Positions 48,597-58,186 of a DNA stretch of 64,000 nt are shown here, in pieces (within the stretch, counting starts at the first letter, position 1; each line of letters begins with the position of its first letter). Made by a program: the position numbers and the translations under genes. The DNA is taken from positions 61,074-125,073 of the forward strand of contig CAYVMO010000007.1 in NCBI GenBank assembly GCA_964452645.1, in the 5' to 3' direction. The notes below the pieces were generated by a model. That model searched no databases. It worked only from the letters and a program-made list of their open reading frames with translations, and had not been told where the DNA came from. This DNA comes from CAYXTW01 sp964452645. GTDB taxonomy: Bacteria; Zixibacteria; MSB-5A5; GN15; PGXB01.

Positions 48597-49955
48597 TTAC
48601 GCCACCCAGATCGTCTTGATGTTGACGAATTCTTTGATGCCGTAATGCGATAACTCGCGACCATAACCGGACCGTTTGATGCCTCCGAATGGCAGACGCG
48701 GATCCGATTTGGTCATACCGTTGATAAACATCGCCCCGGTTTCAATCCGACGCGCGACCGCTTCACCTTTTTTCAAATCTTTTGTCCAGACCGCACCGCC
48801 CAAACCGAAATCGGAATCGTTGGCCACCGCAATCGCTTCCTCGGTATCTTTCACCGGAATAATCGCCGCCACCGGCCCGAATGTCTCCTGCTCATAGACA
48901 GGCATACCTTTTCTGACATCGGTCAGAACGGTCGGCAGATAGTACGCCCCCTTCATATCAGGCCGTTTACCACCGCAGAGAAGCCGGGCACCCATTTTAA
49001 TCGACTTTTGTACCTGTTTGTCGATTTCCTCAACCAGATCCTCACGCGCCATCGGTCCGACCTGAGTGTCTTCAAGAAGCGGATCGCCGACCTTCAATGA
49101 TTTCAATAGAGCGGTCTGTTGTTCCTCGAATTGATTGAGCACCGGTTCGACAACAATGAACCGCTTGGCGGCGATACAACTCTGCCCGGTGTTAATCATC
49201 CGCGCCGTCGCCGACGTGTTCGTGCATGCGGGAAATTCGGCATCATCAAGCACGATATACGGATCGGAACCACCCAGCTCCATAACTGTTTTCTTAAGTT
49301 CACGGCCGGCGGCCGAGGCGACCGCCATGCCGGCCGGTTCGCTCCCGGTAAGAGTCACCGCTTTGACACGTTTATCTTTAATGACCTCATCGACCGCACC
49401 GGAGGATATCAGCAATGTCCGGAAAATATTTTTTGGAAATCCGGCTTCGCGGAATATTTCCTCGATCGCCAGAGCGCAGCCGGGAACATTCGAGGCATGT
49501 TTCAAAATGCCGCCATTACCGGCCATTAACGCCGGCGCGGCGAATCTGAAAACCTGCCAGAACGGAAAGTTCCAGGGCATCACCGCCAGCACCGCACCGA
49601 GTGGCTGGAAAGCGACAAAACTGCGGCTGGCATCGGTTTCGATAATTTCATCGGCCAGAAATTTTTCGGCCTGGTCGGCGTAATAATCGCACACCCAGGC
49701 GCATTTTTCGACTTCAGCGCGCGATTCGCCGATAATTTTTCCCATCTCAAGTGTCATTAGACGGGAATATTTTTCGGAATCATTTCGGAGGACTTTTACG
49801 GCCCGAAGCATCAACCGGCTTCGCTCGGCAAATGATATCTCGCGCCATTTTTTGAATTCGTTATCGACATCGTTAATTATCTGCGAGACCTCTTCCGAAG
49901 TGTGCTCTCTGTATTCTTTGATAAGTTCGTTTGTCGCCGGATTTATTGCTTTCAT
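48597..49955 (-). CDS. Aldehyde dehydrogenase, succinate-semialdehyde dehydrogenase-like
   Basis: A 452-residue NAD(P)-dependent aldehyde dehydrogenase. Substrate channel and cofactor motifs are MPWNFPFWQVFRFAAPALMAGN and VTLTGSEPAGMAVA. The general base is in MELGGSDPYIVLDDAEF, the catalytic Cys in NTGQSCIAAKRFIV, and the C-terminal end is LPFGGIKRSGYGREL. The wording matches the Sad/YneI class of succinate-semialdehyde dehydrogenases. The ATG at 49955 has AAGGA upstream; the longer frame from 50012 overlaps the MscS gene stop and has no ribosome site. Confidence 0.9.
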   Translation of the reverse strand: MKAINPATNELIKEYREHTSEEVSQIINDVDNEFKKWREISFAERSRLMLRAVKVLRNDSEKYSRLMTLEMGKIIGESRAEVEKCAWVCDYYADQAEKFLADEIIETDASRSFVAFQPLGAVLAVMPWNFPFWQVFRFAAPALMAGNGGILKHASNVPGCALAIEEIFREAGFPKNIFRTLLISSGAVDEVIKDKRVKAVTLTGSEPAGMAVASAAGRELKKTVMELGGSDPYIVLDDAEFPACTNTSATARMINTGQSCIAAKRFIVVEPVLNQFEEQQTALLKSLKVGDPLLEDTQVGPMAREDLVEEIDKQVQKSIKMGARLLCGGKRPDMKGAYYLPTVLTDVRKGMPVYEQETFGPVAAIIPVKDTEEAIAVANDSDFGLGGAVWTKDLKKGEAVARRIETGAMFINGMTKSDPRLPFGGIKRSGYGRELSHYGIKEFVNIKTIWVA

Positions 49956-49998
49956 ATTATTCCTTAAATGTGTACTATATTTTTTTAAATCGCATATA

Positions 49999-51246
49999 CT
50001 AATTATTTTCATGACCGGCGGTCATGGCTCGGAAATCGTATCCGGTCGGATTCTGGAAAACGCGTAAATCGAATTTCGGTATCACGGCCAGGATATGATC
50101 GAAAATATCCGCCTGAATCGCCTCATAATTGGCCCATACTTGATCGTTGCTGAAAACATAAACTTCAATCGGCAGGCCATATTGTCCCGGCGACAAATGT
50201 CGAATCAAAAATGTCATATCATTATTGATTTTCGGGTGGTTTTTTAAATAAGCGGCGATGTAGGCCCGGAATGTCCCGATGTTGGTCAGATTACGCCCGT
50301 TGACCAATTCTGATGTATCGATAAAATGATCGCGGTTGTAATTGGCGATTTCGACTCTTTTGGATTTAATATAGCTTTTAATAAGCTGATATTTCTCGAA
50401 CCGGTCGAGCATCTCTTTAGTGCAAAATTTAACGCTATTCATATCGATATAGATAGCGCGTTTGATTCGCCTCCCGCCCGATTCGGACATGCCGCGCCAG
50501 TTTTTGAATGAATCGGAAACCAGAGCATAAGCCGGAATGGTCGTAATCGTTTTATCCCAGTTTTGCACCTTGACCGTATTGAGCGTGACATCGATAACGT
50601 CACCATCGGCGCCGTATTTCGGCATTTCGATCCAGTCACCGATCCGAACCATATCATTTTGCGAAAGCTGTACCGAAGCGACCAGACCCAGAATCGAATC
50701 TTTGAATATCAAAAGTATCACCGCCGTCATGGCGCCCAGTCCGCTAAGTAATAACCAGGGGGAGCGGTCCATCAGGACCGATATTATGATGACCCCGACA
50801 AAGATAAATATTATGATTTTAGCGACCTGAATATATCCTTTGATCGGTCGCTGTCGGGAGATTTCAAAAGTGCGATAAATATCGACCACGGCGTTCAAAA
50901 AGGAATTCAAAACCAGCACCCCGGCAATAATCATATATGCCATCGATAGCCGTTCGATTATTTGCTGAATCGGAAGAAACAAAGGCGCCGAAAGATATAT
51001 TACGAGCGCCGGGGCCAGATGCGACAGACGAGCGAAAACCCTGCGCTCCTGAAGAGCGTCATCCCATGTGGTTTCGCTTCTTTTGATGAAATACGAAATG
51101 GCCCGGAGCAAAAACTTTTTGGCGATATAGTTACACAGCCAAGCAAGAATAACGACGGCCAGGACCAATGATAACCAGTATATAAAATCGACAGACCCTG
51201 CCGAAAGCTCGCGCGCCGACAACCAGTTTTTGTATAATTCCAACAT
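49999..51246 (-). CDS. MscS-family mechanosensitive channel, YnaI/YbdG-like
   Basis: A 415-residue membrane channel. Five helices lie at about 20-215, the last being the pore-lining helix before LIFKDSILGLVASVQLSQNDMVRIGDWIEMP. The MscS beta domain follows (DVIDVTLNTVKVQNWDKTITTIP) and then a longer C-terminal domain ending near IPKFDLRVFQNP. The ATG at 51246 is preferred; the frame runs back to 51384 without a better start. It is one of three MscS proteins within 4.5 kb and should release solutes on osmotic downshock. Confidence 0.88.
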   Translation of the reverse strand: MLELYKNWLSARELSAGSVDFIYWLSLVLAVVILAWLCNYIAKKFLLRAISYFIKRSETTWDDALQERRVFARLSHLAPALVIYLSAPLFLPIQQIIERLSMAYMIIAGVLVLNSFLNAVVDIYRTFEISRQRPIKGYIQVAKIIIFIFVGVIIISVLMDRSPWLLLSGLGAMTAVILLIFKDSILGLVASVQLSQNDMVRIGDWIEMPKYGADGDVIDVTLNTVKVQNWDKTITTIPAYALVSDSFKNWRGMSESGGRRIKRAIYIDMNSVKFCTKEMLDRFEKYQLIKSYIKSKRVEIANYNRDHFIDTSELVNGRNLTNIGTFRAYIAAYLKNHPKINNDMTFLIRHLSPGQYGLPIEVYVFSNDQVWANYEAIQADIFDHILAVIPKFDLRVFQNPTGYDFRAMTAGHENN

Positions 51247-51583
51247 GACAACCGCCTTCTCTGTCGAATTAAAATGTAAAGACAACGAAAAATCAAGAGG
51301 GATTATAAAATCAAAAGATAAAATGCCTCTATAAGAGAAAAACCGGCCATTTCGCTTGGGTACAGTGATTTTTGTGCGCGGCACATCTCAAACCACTTAT
51401 ATGACCGCGTTATACCGCCAACTTGTGCAAAGTCGCTATTTTACCGGTAAATTAAATCAGAACATGCATACGAAACAACCGCTCCTTGAACGTATTGTTC
51501 ACGGTTAATGCGGAAGATTCGATTTTAAAGCACTACCCTGACGGGTTTAAAAATCGGGCCCTACGGATTTTTGAATTCCGATG
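51247..51583. other. Intergenic stretch with a weak hairpin
   Basis: No gene is supported. AAAAATC (51549-51555) pairs with GATTTTT (51566-51572) around a 10-base loop. The A/T arms could act as a weak terminator for the DUF3078 gene on the minus strand. A minus-strand TATAAT at 51302-51307 lacks a matching -35 box. Confidence 0.45.
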
Positions 51584-52489
51584 CTACAGCATCCTGAAAA
51601 CAAATCCGAAACCGAGTGTTTCTTTGAAGCGGCCTTTTTTACTCACTTCTTTATCGTACAAAAGCTGGGTGTAAAAATTCACCGTAATTATTTTCGTAAT
51701 CGCCGCCGAAACAATATTTTCCCAATTGACATCTATCGTCTTCCAGTAATTTTCATAGGGAGTTCCTTTTACCTCATCGCTTTTGGAAAAGAAAAACGCT
51801 TTATACAATGTAAGCTTACCGGTATAGCGAAGATTTTCACGCAAAGTCAGATTAACATCAGTGACCGATTCGATACCGCCGTCTGTCAATGTCGAATCGA
51901 CGGTCGGCAACGACGTCATCATCGTATCGATATTCGTTTTTATAATCTGCCTCAGAGCCAGACCGAGACGACTGGTAAAATTGTCATTTTCTTTTTCATA
52001 AAACCTATGCGAGACACCGGCCGATTCTGTCAATTTCAAAGGCGTCAGGTACAATTTCTTGGCCGGTACTCTGGCATCCATAAACTGTGACTCCAATCTA
52101 AAGGCGACGTAGGGATCGATAAACTTATGGAGCGTCAATCGGGCGACATTTTCCCAATCGATAAGATCAGTTGATTTCTTCGGCTTGCTCCATTTTTTTG
52201 TCTCAGCATCCTGGCTCAAAGTCTGCCCAAAAGACAATTTCAGAGTCGACTGAAAATTCAACCATGGCTTTAGTTGTTTTTCGGCACTGCCGTTGAGATT
52301 TCCAACCCAGTTGACCGAACCGGCCTCACCGCCCTCCCAAGAATCGGAGTACGATGTTTGCGTGGTCGTGACATCCACCACCAGCGATTTTTTCCATCCG
52401 GTCGAATCCTCTTCCTGTGCCATGCCCGCCAGCGAAAGAGCCAGCAATAAAATAAATGTCAGAATAGTAATTTTGCCTGCCAATTTCAT
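51584..52489 (-). CDS. DUF3078 outer-membrane beta-barrel protein
   Basis: A 301-residue exported protein. The signal peptide 1-24 ends LAGMAQ. The rest is alternating beta sequence with W/Y-rich strands, typical of DUF3078 proteins of Bacteroidetes and relatives (SYSDSWEGGEAGSVNWVGNL, LKLSFGQTLSQD). It ends in an aromatic/leucine residue pattern FGFVFRML. AAGGAGG is 4-5 bases before the ATG. It starts 10 bases after the stop of the next MscS gene, so it is in one transcript with it. Function is unknown; it is probably an outer-membrane structural protein. Confidence 0.8.
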   Translation of the reverse strand: MKLAGKITILTFILLLALSLAGMAQEEDSTGWKKSLVVDVTTTQTSYSDSWEGGEAGSVNWVGNLNGSAEKQLKPWLNFQSTLKLSFGQTLSQDAETKKWSKPKKSTDLIDWENVARLTLHKFIDPYVAFRLESQFMDARVPAKKLYLTPLKLTESAGVSHRFYEKENDNFTSRLGLALRQIIKTNIDTMMTSLPTVDSTLTDGGIESVTDVNLTLRENLRYTGKLTLYKAFFFSKSDEVKGTPYENYWKTIDVNWENIVSAAITKIITVNFYTQLLYDKEVSKKGRFKETLGFGFVFRML

Positions 52490-52499
52490 GTTGCCTCCT

Positions 52500-53315
52500 T
52501 TAAGCCGTGGTTACCTGATGCATGTGAACATCCTGCTGCGGATAAGGTATCGAGATACCCTCGGCATCAAAAGTCAATTTCACTTTTTCGGTAAGACCCC
52601 AGTACACCGCCCAATAATCAGAGCTTTTGACCCAGGGACGAACCACGAAATTGACCGAGCTGTCGCCCAGCTCCGAAACAGCCACGACCGGCGCCGGGTC
52701 CTTGAGAATACGCTCATCAGCCTGAAGAATCTGCTCCAGAATCTGTTTAGCTTTTTTCAAATCATCATCATAGCCGATTCCGAAAACAAGATCAACGCGC
52801 CGCGTATCCTTGGCGGAGTAGTTGACAATATTGCCGCCGGTAATATTGCTGTTGGGGACAATTATCTTTTTGTTGTCCGGTGTCTTCATAATGGTACTGA
52901 AGATACCGATTTCCTCAACCGAACCGATGGTCCCGCCCGCCTCGACAAAGTCGCCGGCCTTGAAAGGACGGAAAAGAATCAACATGACCCCGGCGGCGAA
53001 ATTGGCCAGCGAACCCTGAAGGGCAAAACCGATAGCCAGCCCGACGGCACCGATGATGGCTACGAATGATGTCGTCTGTACGCCCAGTTGATTCAGAACA
53101 ACGATGAATAGAATAACCAGCAGACCGGTTTTGGTCAAACTGGATAAAAATTTGACCAGTGTCTCATCCATTTTGGATTTGCGCATGATTTTCTTAACGG
53201 TGCCGGTGATGATACCGACGACGATGCGACCGATAATCAGAATCGCCAGAGCGCCGACGATTTTCATGCCGTACAGGGCGCCCCATTCAATGATCTTGTC
53301 CAACAATCCTTCCAT
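52500..53315 (-). CDS. mscS: Small MscS-type mechanosensitive channel
   Basis: A 271-residue protein that matches E. coli MscS in length and layout. Three helices lie at about 18-125, with the pore helix VGLAIGFALQGSLANFAAGVMLILFRPFKAGDF split here by its conserved Gly/Ala pattern. The beta domain is GTIGSVEEIGIFSTIMKTPD and the C-terminal alpha/beta domain is RRVDLVFGIGYDDDLKKAK. It is the most canonical of the three MscS proteins here and is followed directly by the DUF3078 gene. Confidence 0.92.
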   Translation of the reverse strand: MEGLLDKIIEWGALYGMKIVGALAILIIGRIVVGIITGTVKKIMRKSKMDETLVKFLSSLTKTGLLVILFIVVLNQLGVQTTSFVAIIGAVGLAIGFALQGSLANFAAGVMLILFRPFKAGDFVEAGGTIGSVEEIGIFSTIMKTPDNKKIIVPNSNITGGNIVNYSAKDTRRVDLVFGIGYDDDLKKAKQILEQILQADERILKDPAPVVAVSELGDSSVNFVVRPWVKSSDYWAVYWGLTEKVKLTFDAEGISIPYPQQDVHMHQVTTA

Positions 53316-53435
53316 AATAAATTTCTCCGAATAAATTAAGTTTTATTTACATTTGCACATCTAACCGTAATTTTCAGGCTTAGTTCCTCCATTAAAATAA
53401 ATAAAAATTCTCTTGAGCTAATTAGATTTTGAAGA

Positions 53436-54503
53436 TTATGCCTTATCCTCTTCTTCCCTTTGTGTGAGAATTCTCGCAATCCTTTCGCGGCGTGATTTCA
53501 GTGTCTCAATCCGATTTTGAAGCGATTCTTTATCCAATTTCTCCGATGCTTTTTGCAGTTTATCTTTAATTTCCTCTATTTCCTCTTCAACAGTCTTGAG
53601 CATTTCGCGAAGTTTTTCAAGCGACTCCGCTTCGGCCGCTTTGTCGAAAACCAGCTCTTCCGGTTTTGGCTGTATCGATTCTTTCTCAGGATGGTCGACC
53701 GTTACCGGAATGAATCGTTTTTTATCCTGAAGCGCCCGCGTATTCATAAACGTTGGGGAGACAATTTCGATTCCATTCTTATGAAAAGTATCGAGTATTT
53801 GTTCATGCAATCCGGAACGGGCCGACAATATATGCTTGACTTCCTGCAGCAGTCCCGAAATTCGATAAGTAACCGAGAAATCCCCCAGTTCGATTATATA
53901 CACAAATGGGTCATGCAGTTGCGCTACATGCGCCGCCTCAATCAGAAGCTTTTCGATAACCGTCCGAGAGATATCATAACCGAGCGAAATCTCGGCAGAG
54001 ATAATCGTGCCGTCGGATCGAATCACTTTAACCGGATTCGTAATCATATATAAATTCGGCATGGTGGTCAGGTCGCGATCCTCGGTCTGGATTTCGACAT
54101 GGAACAGCCCCTGCTCGGAGACACGTCCAAAATAATCACCGACCCGGACGAAATCGCCCGGGCGAAAACTGCGCACGGCGCGAATCATCATCCCGGCCAT
54201 GATATTACCGACAAATGTCGGCGCTGATAGAGCGATAGCCGCGCTCATTAATATTCCGATTAAACTCAGAAGCTGACCGATGGTCGAATCGCCGACCGGC
54301 AGCGCCATAATGATAATTATCAAACCGGCGAAGGAGAGAAGCAGGATAATCGACTGTCGATGAAGCTGACGTCCCGGACGCCCGCGATAATGACGATCGA
54401 GCAGCATACGTATCGCCAGAATCATGACAATGACGATAATTAAAGTGGCGCCGAACGGTAGTATCGGCCGCAGCGTATCAAACAGATTTTTTAGAACTTC
54501 CAT
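53436..54503 (-). CDS. MscS-family channel with C-terminal coiled coil
   Basis: A 355-residue protein. Helices lie at about 15-35, 48-68 and 75-110 (ALSAPTFVGNIMAGMMIRAV), then the MscS beta domain (FRPGDFVRVGDYFGRVSEQG, NLYMITNPVKVI). Residues about 290-350 form a strongly charged coiled coil (LEKLREMLKTVEEEIEEIKD) that is not part of standard MscS. The coil may tether the channel to a partner or give it a different oligomer cap. It is separated from the next MscS gene by 120 bases. Confidence 0.85.
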   Translation of the reverse strand: MEVLKNLFDTLRPILPFGATLIIVIVMILAIRMLLDRHYRGRPGRQLHRQSIILLLSFAGLIIIIMALPVGDSTIGQLLSLIGILMSAAIALSAPTFVGNIMAGMMIRAVRSFRPGDFVRVGDYFGRVSEQGLFHVEIQTEDRDLTTMPNLYMITNPVKVIRSDGTIISAEISLGYDISRTVIEKLLIEAAHVAQLHDPFVYIIELGDFSVTYRISGLLQEVKHILSARSGLHEQILDTFHKNGIEIVSPTFMNTRALQDKKRFIPVTVDHPEKESIQPKPEELVFDKAAEAESLEKLREMLKTVEEEIEEIKDKLQKASEKLDKESLQNRIETLKSRRERIARILTQREEEDKA

Positions 54504-54533
54504 GTTTCACCGACTATATCATATATGACAATA

Positions 54534-54576
54534 AGGGATTTTATTGCATAATTAAGCAACAAAAAACAAAATCCCT
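54534..54576. repeat. Inverted repeat between ptb and the MscS gene
   Basis: AGGGATTTT (54534-54542) and AAAATCCCT (54568-54576) form a perfect 9-bp stem around a 25-base loop. It lies just past the last gene of the ior operon on the minus strand and could be its terminator, though the loop is long. Confidence 0.5.
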
Positions 54577-54582
54577 ATTATG

Positions 54583-55503
54583 TTAATGCAACGTCACGTA
54601 CGCCGCGAGGACAATCGAATTGAAGATGTTCGCGATCGGGTCAACAGCGTAAGTTGACGCCACCGGTACGGCACCACCGAATATAATCCCCGCCGCTTCC
54701 GCTTTGGCATACATCACCATGGCCTTATAAACACCGTCAGCCGTCTCCATGCTCGGGCAAACAAAAATATCGGTATCACCGGCGACTCTGGAATTAGTAA
54801 TACCCTTCGAATGCGCCACCTCGGTATTGATAGCGACATCGAAAGAAAGTGGTCCATCGATGAAGCAACCTTTGATTTGTCCGCGATCCGACATTTTGGC
54901 AATCGCCGCCTCTTCCATTGTCACCGGAATCGCGGGATAGATTGCCTCCACCGCCGCCAGAAGTGCCGCTTTGGGCTGTTCGACACCTAATAAACTCGCC
55001 AGCATCGATGCATTCTGCACGATACCGATAGTATCTGTCGGCTTCGGCGAAGCATTGACGGCGCTGTCAGTGACAAACATCAGTTTATGATATTTAGGTG
55101 TCTGCATGACGCCGATATGCGACATAATATTGCCCTTTGTTAAAAAGCCGGATTCTTTTTTGACGAGAACATCGACGAGCTCGGTTGTATCGACACACCC
55201 CTTGAGAAGAAAATCAACTTCACCGGCCCCGGCCATTTCGATTGCTTTGGTAATAGCCGATTGAAGATTCTCCGTCTTTATAATTGTGTACTTACTTACA
55301 TCCTGATTGGCCGCATGGGCGGTACTTTCGATTTCGACTTTATGACCGATCAGCACCGGCGTGACGAATCCTTCATCCGCCGCCTGCAGCGCCGCCTTAA
55401 GGCATTTACCTCCTCGTGGATAAATGATACCCATCCTGGGAGCGGTTTGATTTTTAATTTTCGCTTTGGCCTTCTCTTTGAGTTCGGTAAATGATTTTAT
55501 CAT
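54583..55503 (-). CDS. ptb: Phosphate acyltransferase (phosphate butyryltransferase-like), copy 1
   Basis: A 306-residue enzyme of the phosphate acetyl/butyryltransferase family that converts acyl-CoA plus phosphate to acyl phosphate. Recognisable pieces are MGIIYPRGGKCLKAALQAADEGF, MAGAGEVDFLLKGCVDTTEL, VTDSAVNASPKPTDTIGIVQNA, IKGCFIDGPLSFDVAIN and VAGDTDIFVCPSMETAD. Its ATG overlaps the stop of copy 2 by 4 bases. It is last in iorA-iorB-buk-ptb-ptb. Specificity for butyryl, branched or aryl acyl groups cannot be read. Confidence 0.88.
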   Translation of the reverse strand: MIKSFTELKEKAKAKIKNQTAPRMGIIYPRGGKCLKAALQAADEGFVTPVLIGHKVEIESTAHAANQDVSKYTIIKTENLQSAITKAIEMAGAGEVDFLLKGCVDTTELVDVLVKKESGFLTKGNIMSHIGVMQTPKYHKLMFVTDSAVNASPKPTDTIGIVQNASMLASLLGVEQPKAALLAAVEAIYPAIPVTMEEAAIAKMSDRGQIKGCFIDGPLSFDVAINTEVAHSKGITNSRVAGDTDIFVCPSMETADGVYKAMVMYAKAEAAGIIFGGAVPVASTYAVDPIANIFNSIVLAAYVTLH

Positions 55504-56471
55504 GACGCACCTCCCGTATCACCAAGCGATTTATAATACTCCGCCACCAGACAGGCAATCGAAACCGAGGCCTTTTTGTTTTTCATGGTATCGGTGCGGG
55601 AAACCAATGAGACCGGTACCTTTGCCCCGGTTATAACGCCGGCGAAAACGGTATCGGCGAAATTTATCAACGCTTTGGCGATGATATTGCACTCTTCGAT
55701 GCTGTTGACCAGATAAATATCGGCCTCACCCGCCACTGGTCCCTCGACACCTTTCAATGCTGCCATCTCTTTTGAGGTGGCGGCATCGAATGTCAACGGC
55801 CCCTGAATGGCAATGTCATCAAAGCCCATCGACTCCACCCGTTCTATCACCTTGCGACATTCGGCCGTCTGGGGAATATTCTCGTGCACAAAATCAACTG
55901 CACCTGACAGAGCAACTTTCACCGGCTTTAATCCCAACGCCCGAATTACGAGAGCGGCGTTTTCCATAATCTGAATTTTCTGTTCGAGATCCGGCCGGAC
56001 AACCATGCCGCCGTCAGTCATGGCCAGCAATTTATGATAACCGGGAATATCAAGGACCGCCGAATGCGACACCAGATTTTTCGTTTTAAGATTAAAATCA
56101 TGCGAGAGGACAGTCTTTAGCAGACCGGAAGTCGATACGAAACCTTTCATGATGACATCGGCGTTACCCTCAGCAGCCATTTTTACCGCTTCATATGTCG
56201 CGCCCGAAGCATCGTTGTTATGTACGATATCGAATTTCGAAATATCAACTTCACCCCCGGCGGCGCATTTATTGATTTTATCCCGATCGCCGAATAAAGT
56301 GGCATCGAGGATACCGTCGGTATTAGCCGAAGACAGCGCGCCGAGAACATCGACATCACTGGCGCCGGCCACGGCGACCATTTTTCGTTTTCCCTTGCGG
56401 GAGATTTCCTGCGCCCGTTCGATTATTTGATCGGACGACATTATCGGTTGGTTTTTAATCTCCGTGCTCAT
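55500..56471 (-). CDS. ptb: Phosphate acyltransferase (phosphate butyryltransferase-like), copy 2
   Basis: A 323-residue paralogue of the next gene, with KGKRKMVAVAGASDVDVLGAL, AEGNADVIMKGFVSTSGLLK, AMTDGGMVVRPDLEQKIQIM, IAIQGPLTFDAATSKEMAA and VAGEADIYLVNSIEECN. The ATG at 56471 is chosen because the longer frame (to 56597) runs back into the butyrate kinase gene; ATG 56441 is also possible. The two Ptb proteins are well diverged, so they may pair into a hetero-oligomer or handle different acyl groups. Confidence 0.85.
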   Translation of the reverse strand: MSTEIKNQPIMSSDQIIERAQEISRKGKRKMVAVAGASDVDVLGALSSANTDGILDATLFGDRDKINKCAAGGEVDISKFDIVHNNDASGATYEAVKMAAEGNADVIMKGFVSTSGLLKTVLSHDFNLKTKNLVSHSAVLDIPGYHKLLAMTDGGMVVRPDLEQKIQIMENAALVIRALGLKPVKVALSGAVDFVHENIPQTAECRKVIERVESMGFDDIAIQGPLTFDAATSKEMAALKGVEGPVAGEADIYLVNSIEECNIIAKALINFADTVFAGVITGAKVPVSLVSRTDTMKNKKASVSIACLVAEYYKSLGDTGGAS

Positions 56472-56487
56472 AGATTTTGAATTTATC

Positions 56488-57555
56488 CTAATATTCTTTT
56501 GGAATTTCGGTTTTCTCGAGAACTCTGACGGCCCCGGCCGCGAGTGCTTCCATCTCAAACTCACCCGGAACGACGATAATTTTTCCGAGAAAAGCAATAT
56601 AACCCTTAAGCATGTTCACCAGTTTTTCCGAATTGGCCATTCCGCCGGTAAGAACGATAGCATCGTAATTCCCTTTAAGAACCGTTGCGCACTGACCAAT
56701 CTCCTTCGCAATTTGGTACACCATAGCGCCATAGTACAACTCCGCTTTTTTGTCGTCGTCAGCTATCATCTTCTCGACTTTGCGGAGATCAGCCTCGCCG
56801 ATGTATGCTTTCAATCCCGATTCTCGGGATAATTTCGCAAGAAGTTCTTTTTCGGTGTACTTACCGGAATAGGCCAGCTTGACTAAGGCACCGATCGGAA
56901 GCGCGCCGGCACGATCGGGCGAGAATGGCCCCATGCCGAGAAGGGCATCGTTAACATCGACTATTTTCCCCCGGTCAACGGCGGCAACCGATATTCCACC
57001 GCCCATGTGAACCGCTACAAAACGACACTCTTCGAGTGTCTTGTTCATCTTCTCGGCTTCGCGCCGACAGACCTCTTTTATATTCAAAGCGTGCGAGCGG
57101 CATTTTCGTTCGATTTCAGGAATACCGGAAATGCGAGCGTAGACTGTGAAATTATCAATCGTTATCGGGTCGACAATAATGGCCGGGACATTATATTTTT
57201 TTCCGAGATAGTCGGCTATTATGGCGCCGAGATTCGAGGCATGATTGGAGTAACGGGCGTTACGCAAATCATCGAGCATTTTCTCATTAATGGTATAGGC
57301 GCCGCCTTCAAGAGGCCGCAGCGGTGCTCCGCGCCCGGCTATTGCCACGACTTTTTTGTCATCGACTTTTTGATCAGTCAGCCATTTATCGATATTTTTC
57401 ATACGCAAATCGAATTGATCGGCGACATTATCGAATGCCGTTAACTCGTCAGCCGGATGACTGACCGCCTCCTCGGCCAACCGTTCCTTTCGCTTAAAAA
57501 TCGCCATCTTGGTCGAGGTTGAACCGGGATTGATGACAATGATTATCTCTTCCAT
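56488..57555 (-). CDS. buk: Butyrate kinase
   Basis: A 355-residue acetokinase-family enzyme that makes ATP from acyl phosphate and ADP. N-terminal phosphate-binding IVINPGSTSTKMAIF, then IVDPITIDNFTVYARISG, AVHMGGGISVAAVDRGKIVD, LLGMGPFSPDRAGALPIG and VLTGGMANSEKLV. Length fits butyrate kinase (about 355) better than acetate kinase (about 400). It sits between iorB and ptb, so acyl-CoA made by the ior enzyme can be cashed in for ATP. Confidence 0.93.
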   Translation of the reverse strand: MEEIIIVINPGSTSTKMAIFKRKERLAEEAVSHPADELTAFDNVADQFDLRMKNIDKWLTDQKVDDKKVVAIAGRGAPLRPLEGGAYTINEKMLDDLRNARYSNHASNLGAIIADYLGKKYNVPAIIVDPITIDNFTVYARISGIPEIERKCRSHALNIKEVCRREAEKMNKTLEECRFVAVHMGGGISVAAVDRGKIVDVNDALLGMGPFSPDRAGALPIGALVKLAYSGKYTEKELLAKLSRESGLKAYIGEADLRKVEKMIADDDKKAELYYGAMVYQIAKEIGQCATVLKGNYDAIVLTGGMANSEKLVNMLKGYIAFLGKIIVVPGEFEMEALAAGAVRVLEKTEIPKEY

Positions 57556-57573
57556 ATCAACACCTTTGATTTT

Positions 57574-58185
57574 TTATAAGGGTGCCCCGATCGATTCTTC
57601 GGCCAGCTCCCGGCCTTTGGCGAAAGCTTTAAGATTCAAATCGACAAATTTCGCCTTCACCCGCATCTTAATCGCCTTCTGCCAGGTTTCCGTACCTAAA
57701 TTAAGTCGTTCCGATATCACACCCAGAAGCAGGATATTGACCAATCGCGGATTACCAAGTTCAATCGCGATAGCATCAGCGTCAATAGCAATCACGTCGC
57801 TGAATTTTTTCTTCAGATCGGCCACCGGATCATCGGGATATTTAATCTTGCCGCTGGTGGCAATGGGGGGAATCAGGCGGGTTGTCGAAGTGGCAATCAA
57901 ACCGTCTTTTTTTACCCAGTCGATAGCCCGCAACGCCTCGGCCTGCTCAAATGATATCAAAACATCCGCCTGCCCATACGGAATAATCGGCGAGTACACT
58001 TTCGGTCCGAACTTGACATGCGAGGTAACCACGCCCCCGCGCTGGGACATGCCGTGCACCTCGGATTTTTTGACATCCAGACCAGCTTGGATAGCCGTTT
58101 CCGAAAGAACTTCCGAGGCCAGAAGCACACCCTGTCCGCCGACACCGACTATCAGTACGTTCGTAACTTTATTATCCATATTCAC
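57574..58185 (-). CDS. iorB: Indolepyruvate:ferredoxin oxidoreductase, beta subunit
   Basis: A 203-residue gamma/beta-type pyruvate-ferredoxin-oxidoreductase domain: VLIVGVGGQGVLLASEVLSE, KKSEVHGMSQRGGVVTSHVK, SFEQAEALRAIDW. The usual length is about 200. It follows iorA with a 1-base gap and pairs with it to oxidise 2-oxo acids (indolepyruvate, phenylpyruvate or branched relatives) to acyl-CoA with reduction of ferredoxin. Confidence 0.92.
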   Translation of the reverse strand: MNMDNKVTNVLIVGVGGQGVLLASEVLSETAIQAGLDVKKSEVHGMSQRGGVVTSHVKFGPKVYSPIIPYGQADVLISFEQAEALRAIDWVKKDGLIATSTTRLIPPIATSGKIKYPDDPVADLKKKFSDVIAIDADAIAIELGNPRLVNILLLGVISERLNLGTETWQKAIKMRVKAKFVDLNLKAFAKGRELAEESIGAPL

Positions 58186-58186
58186 C

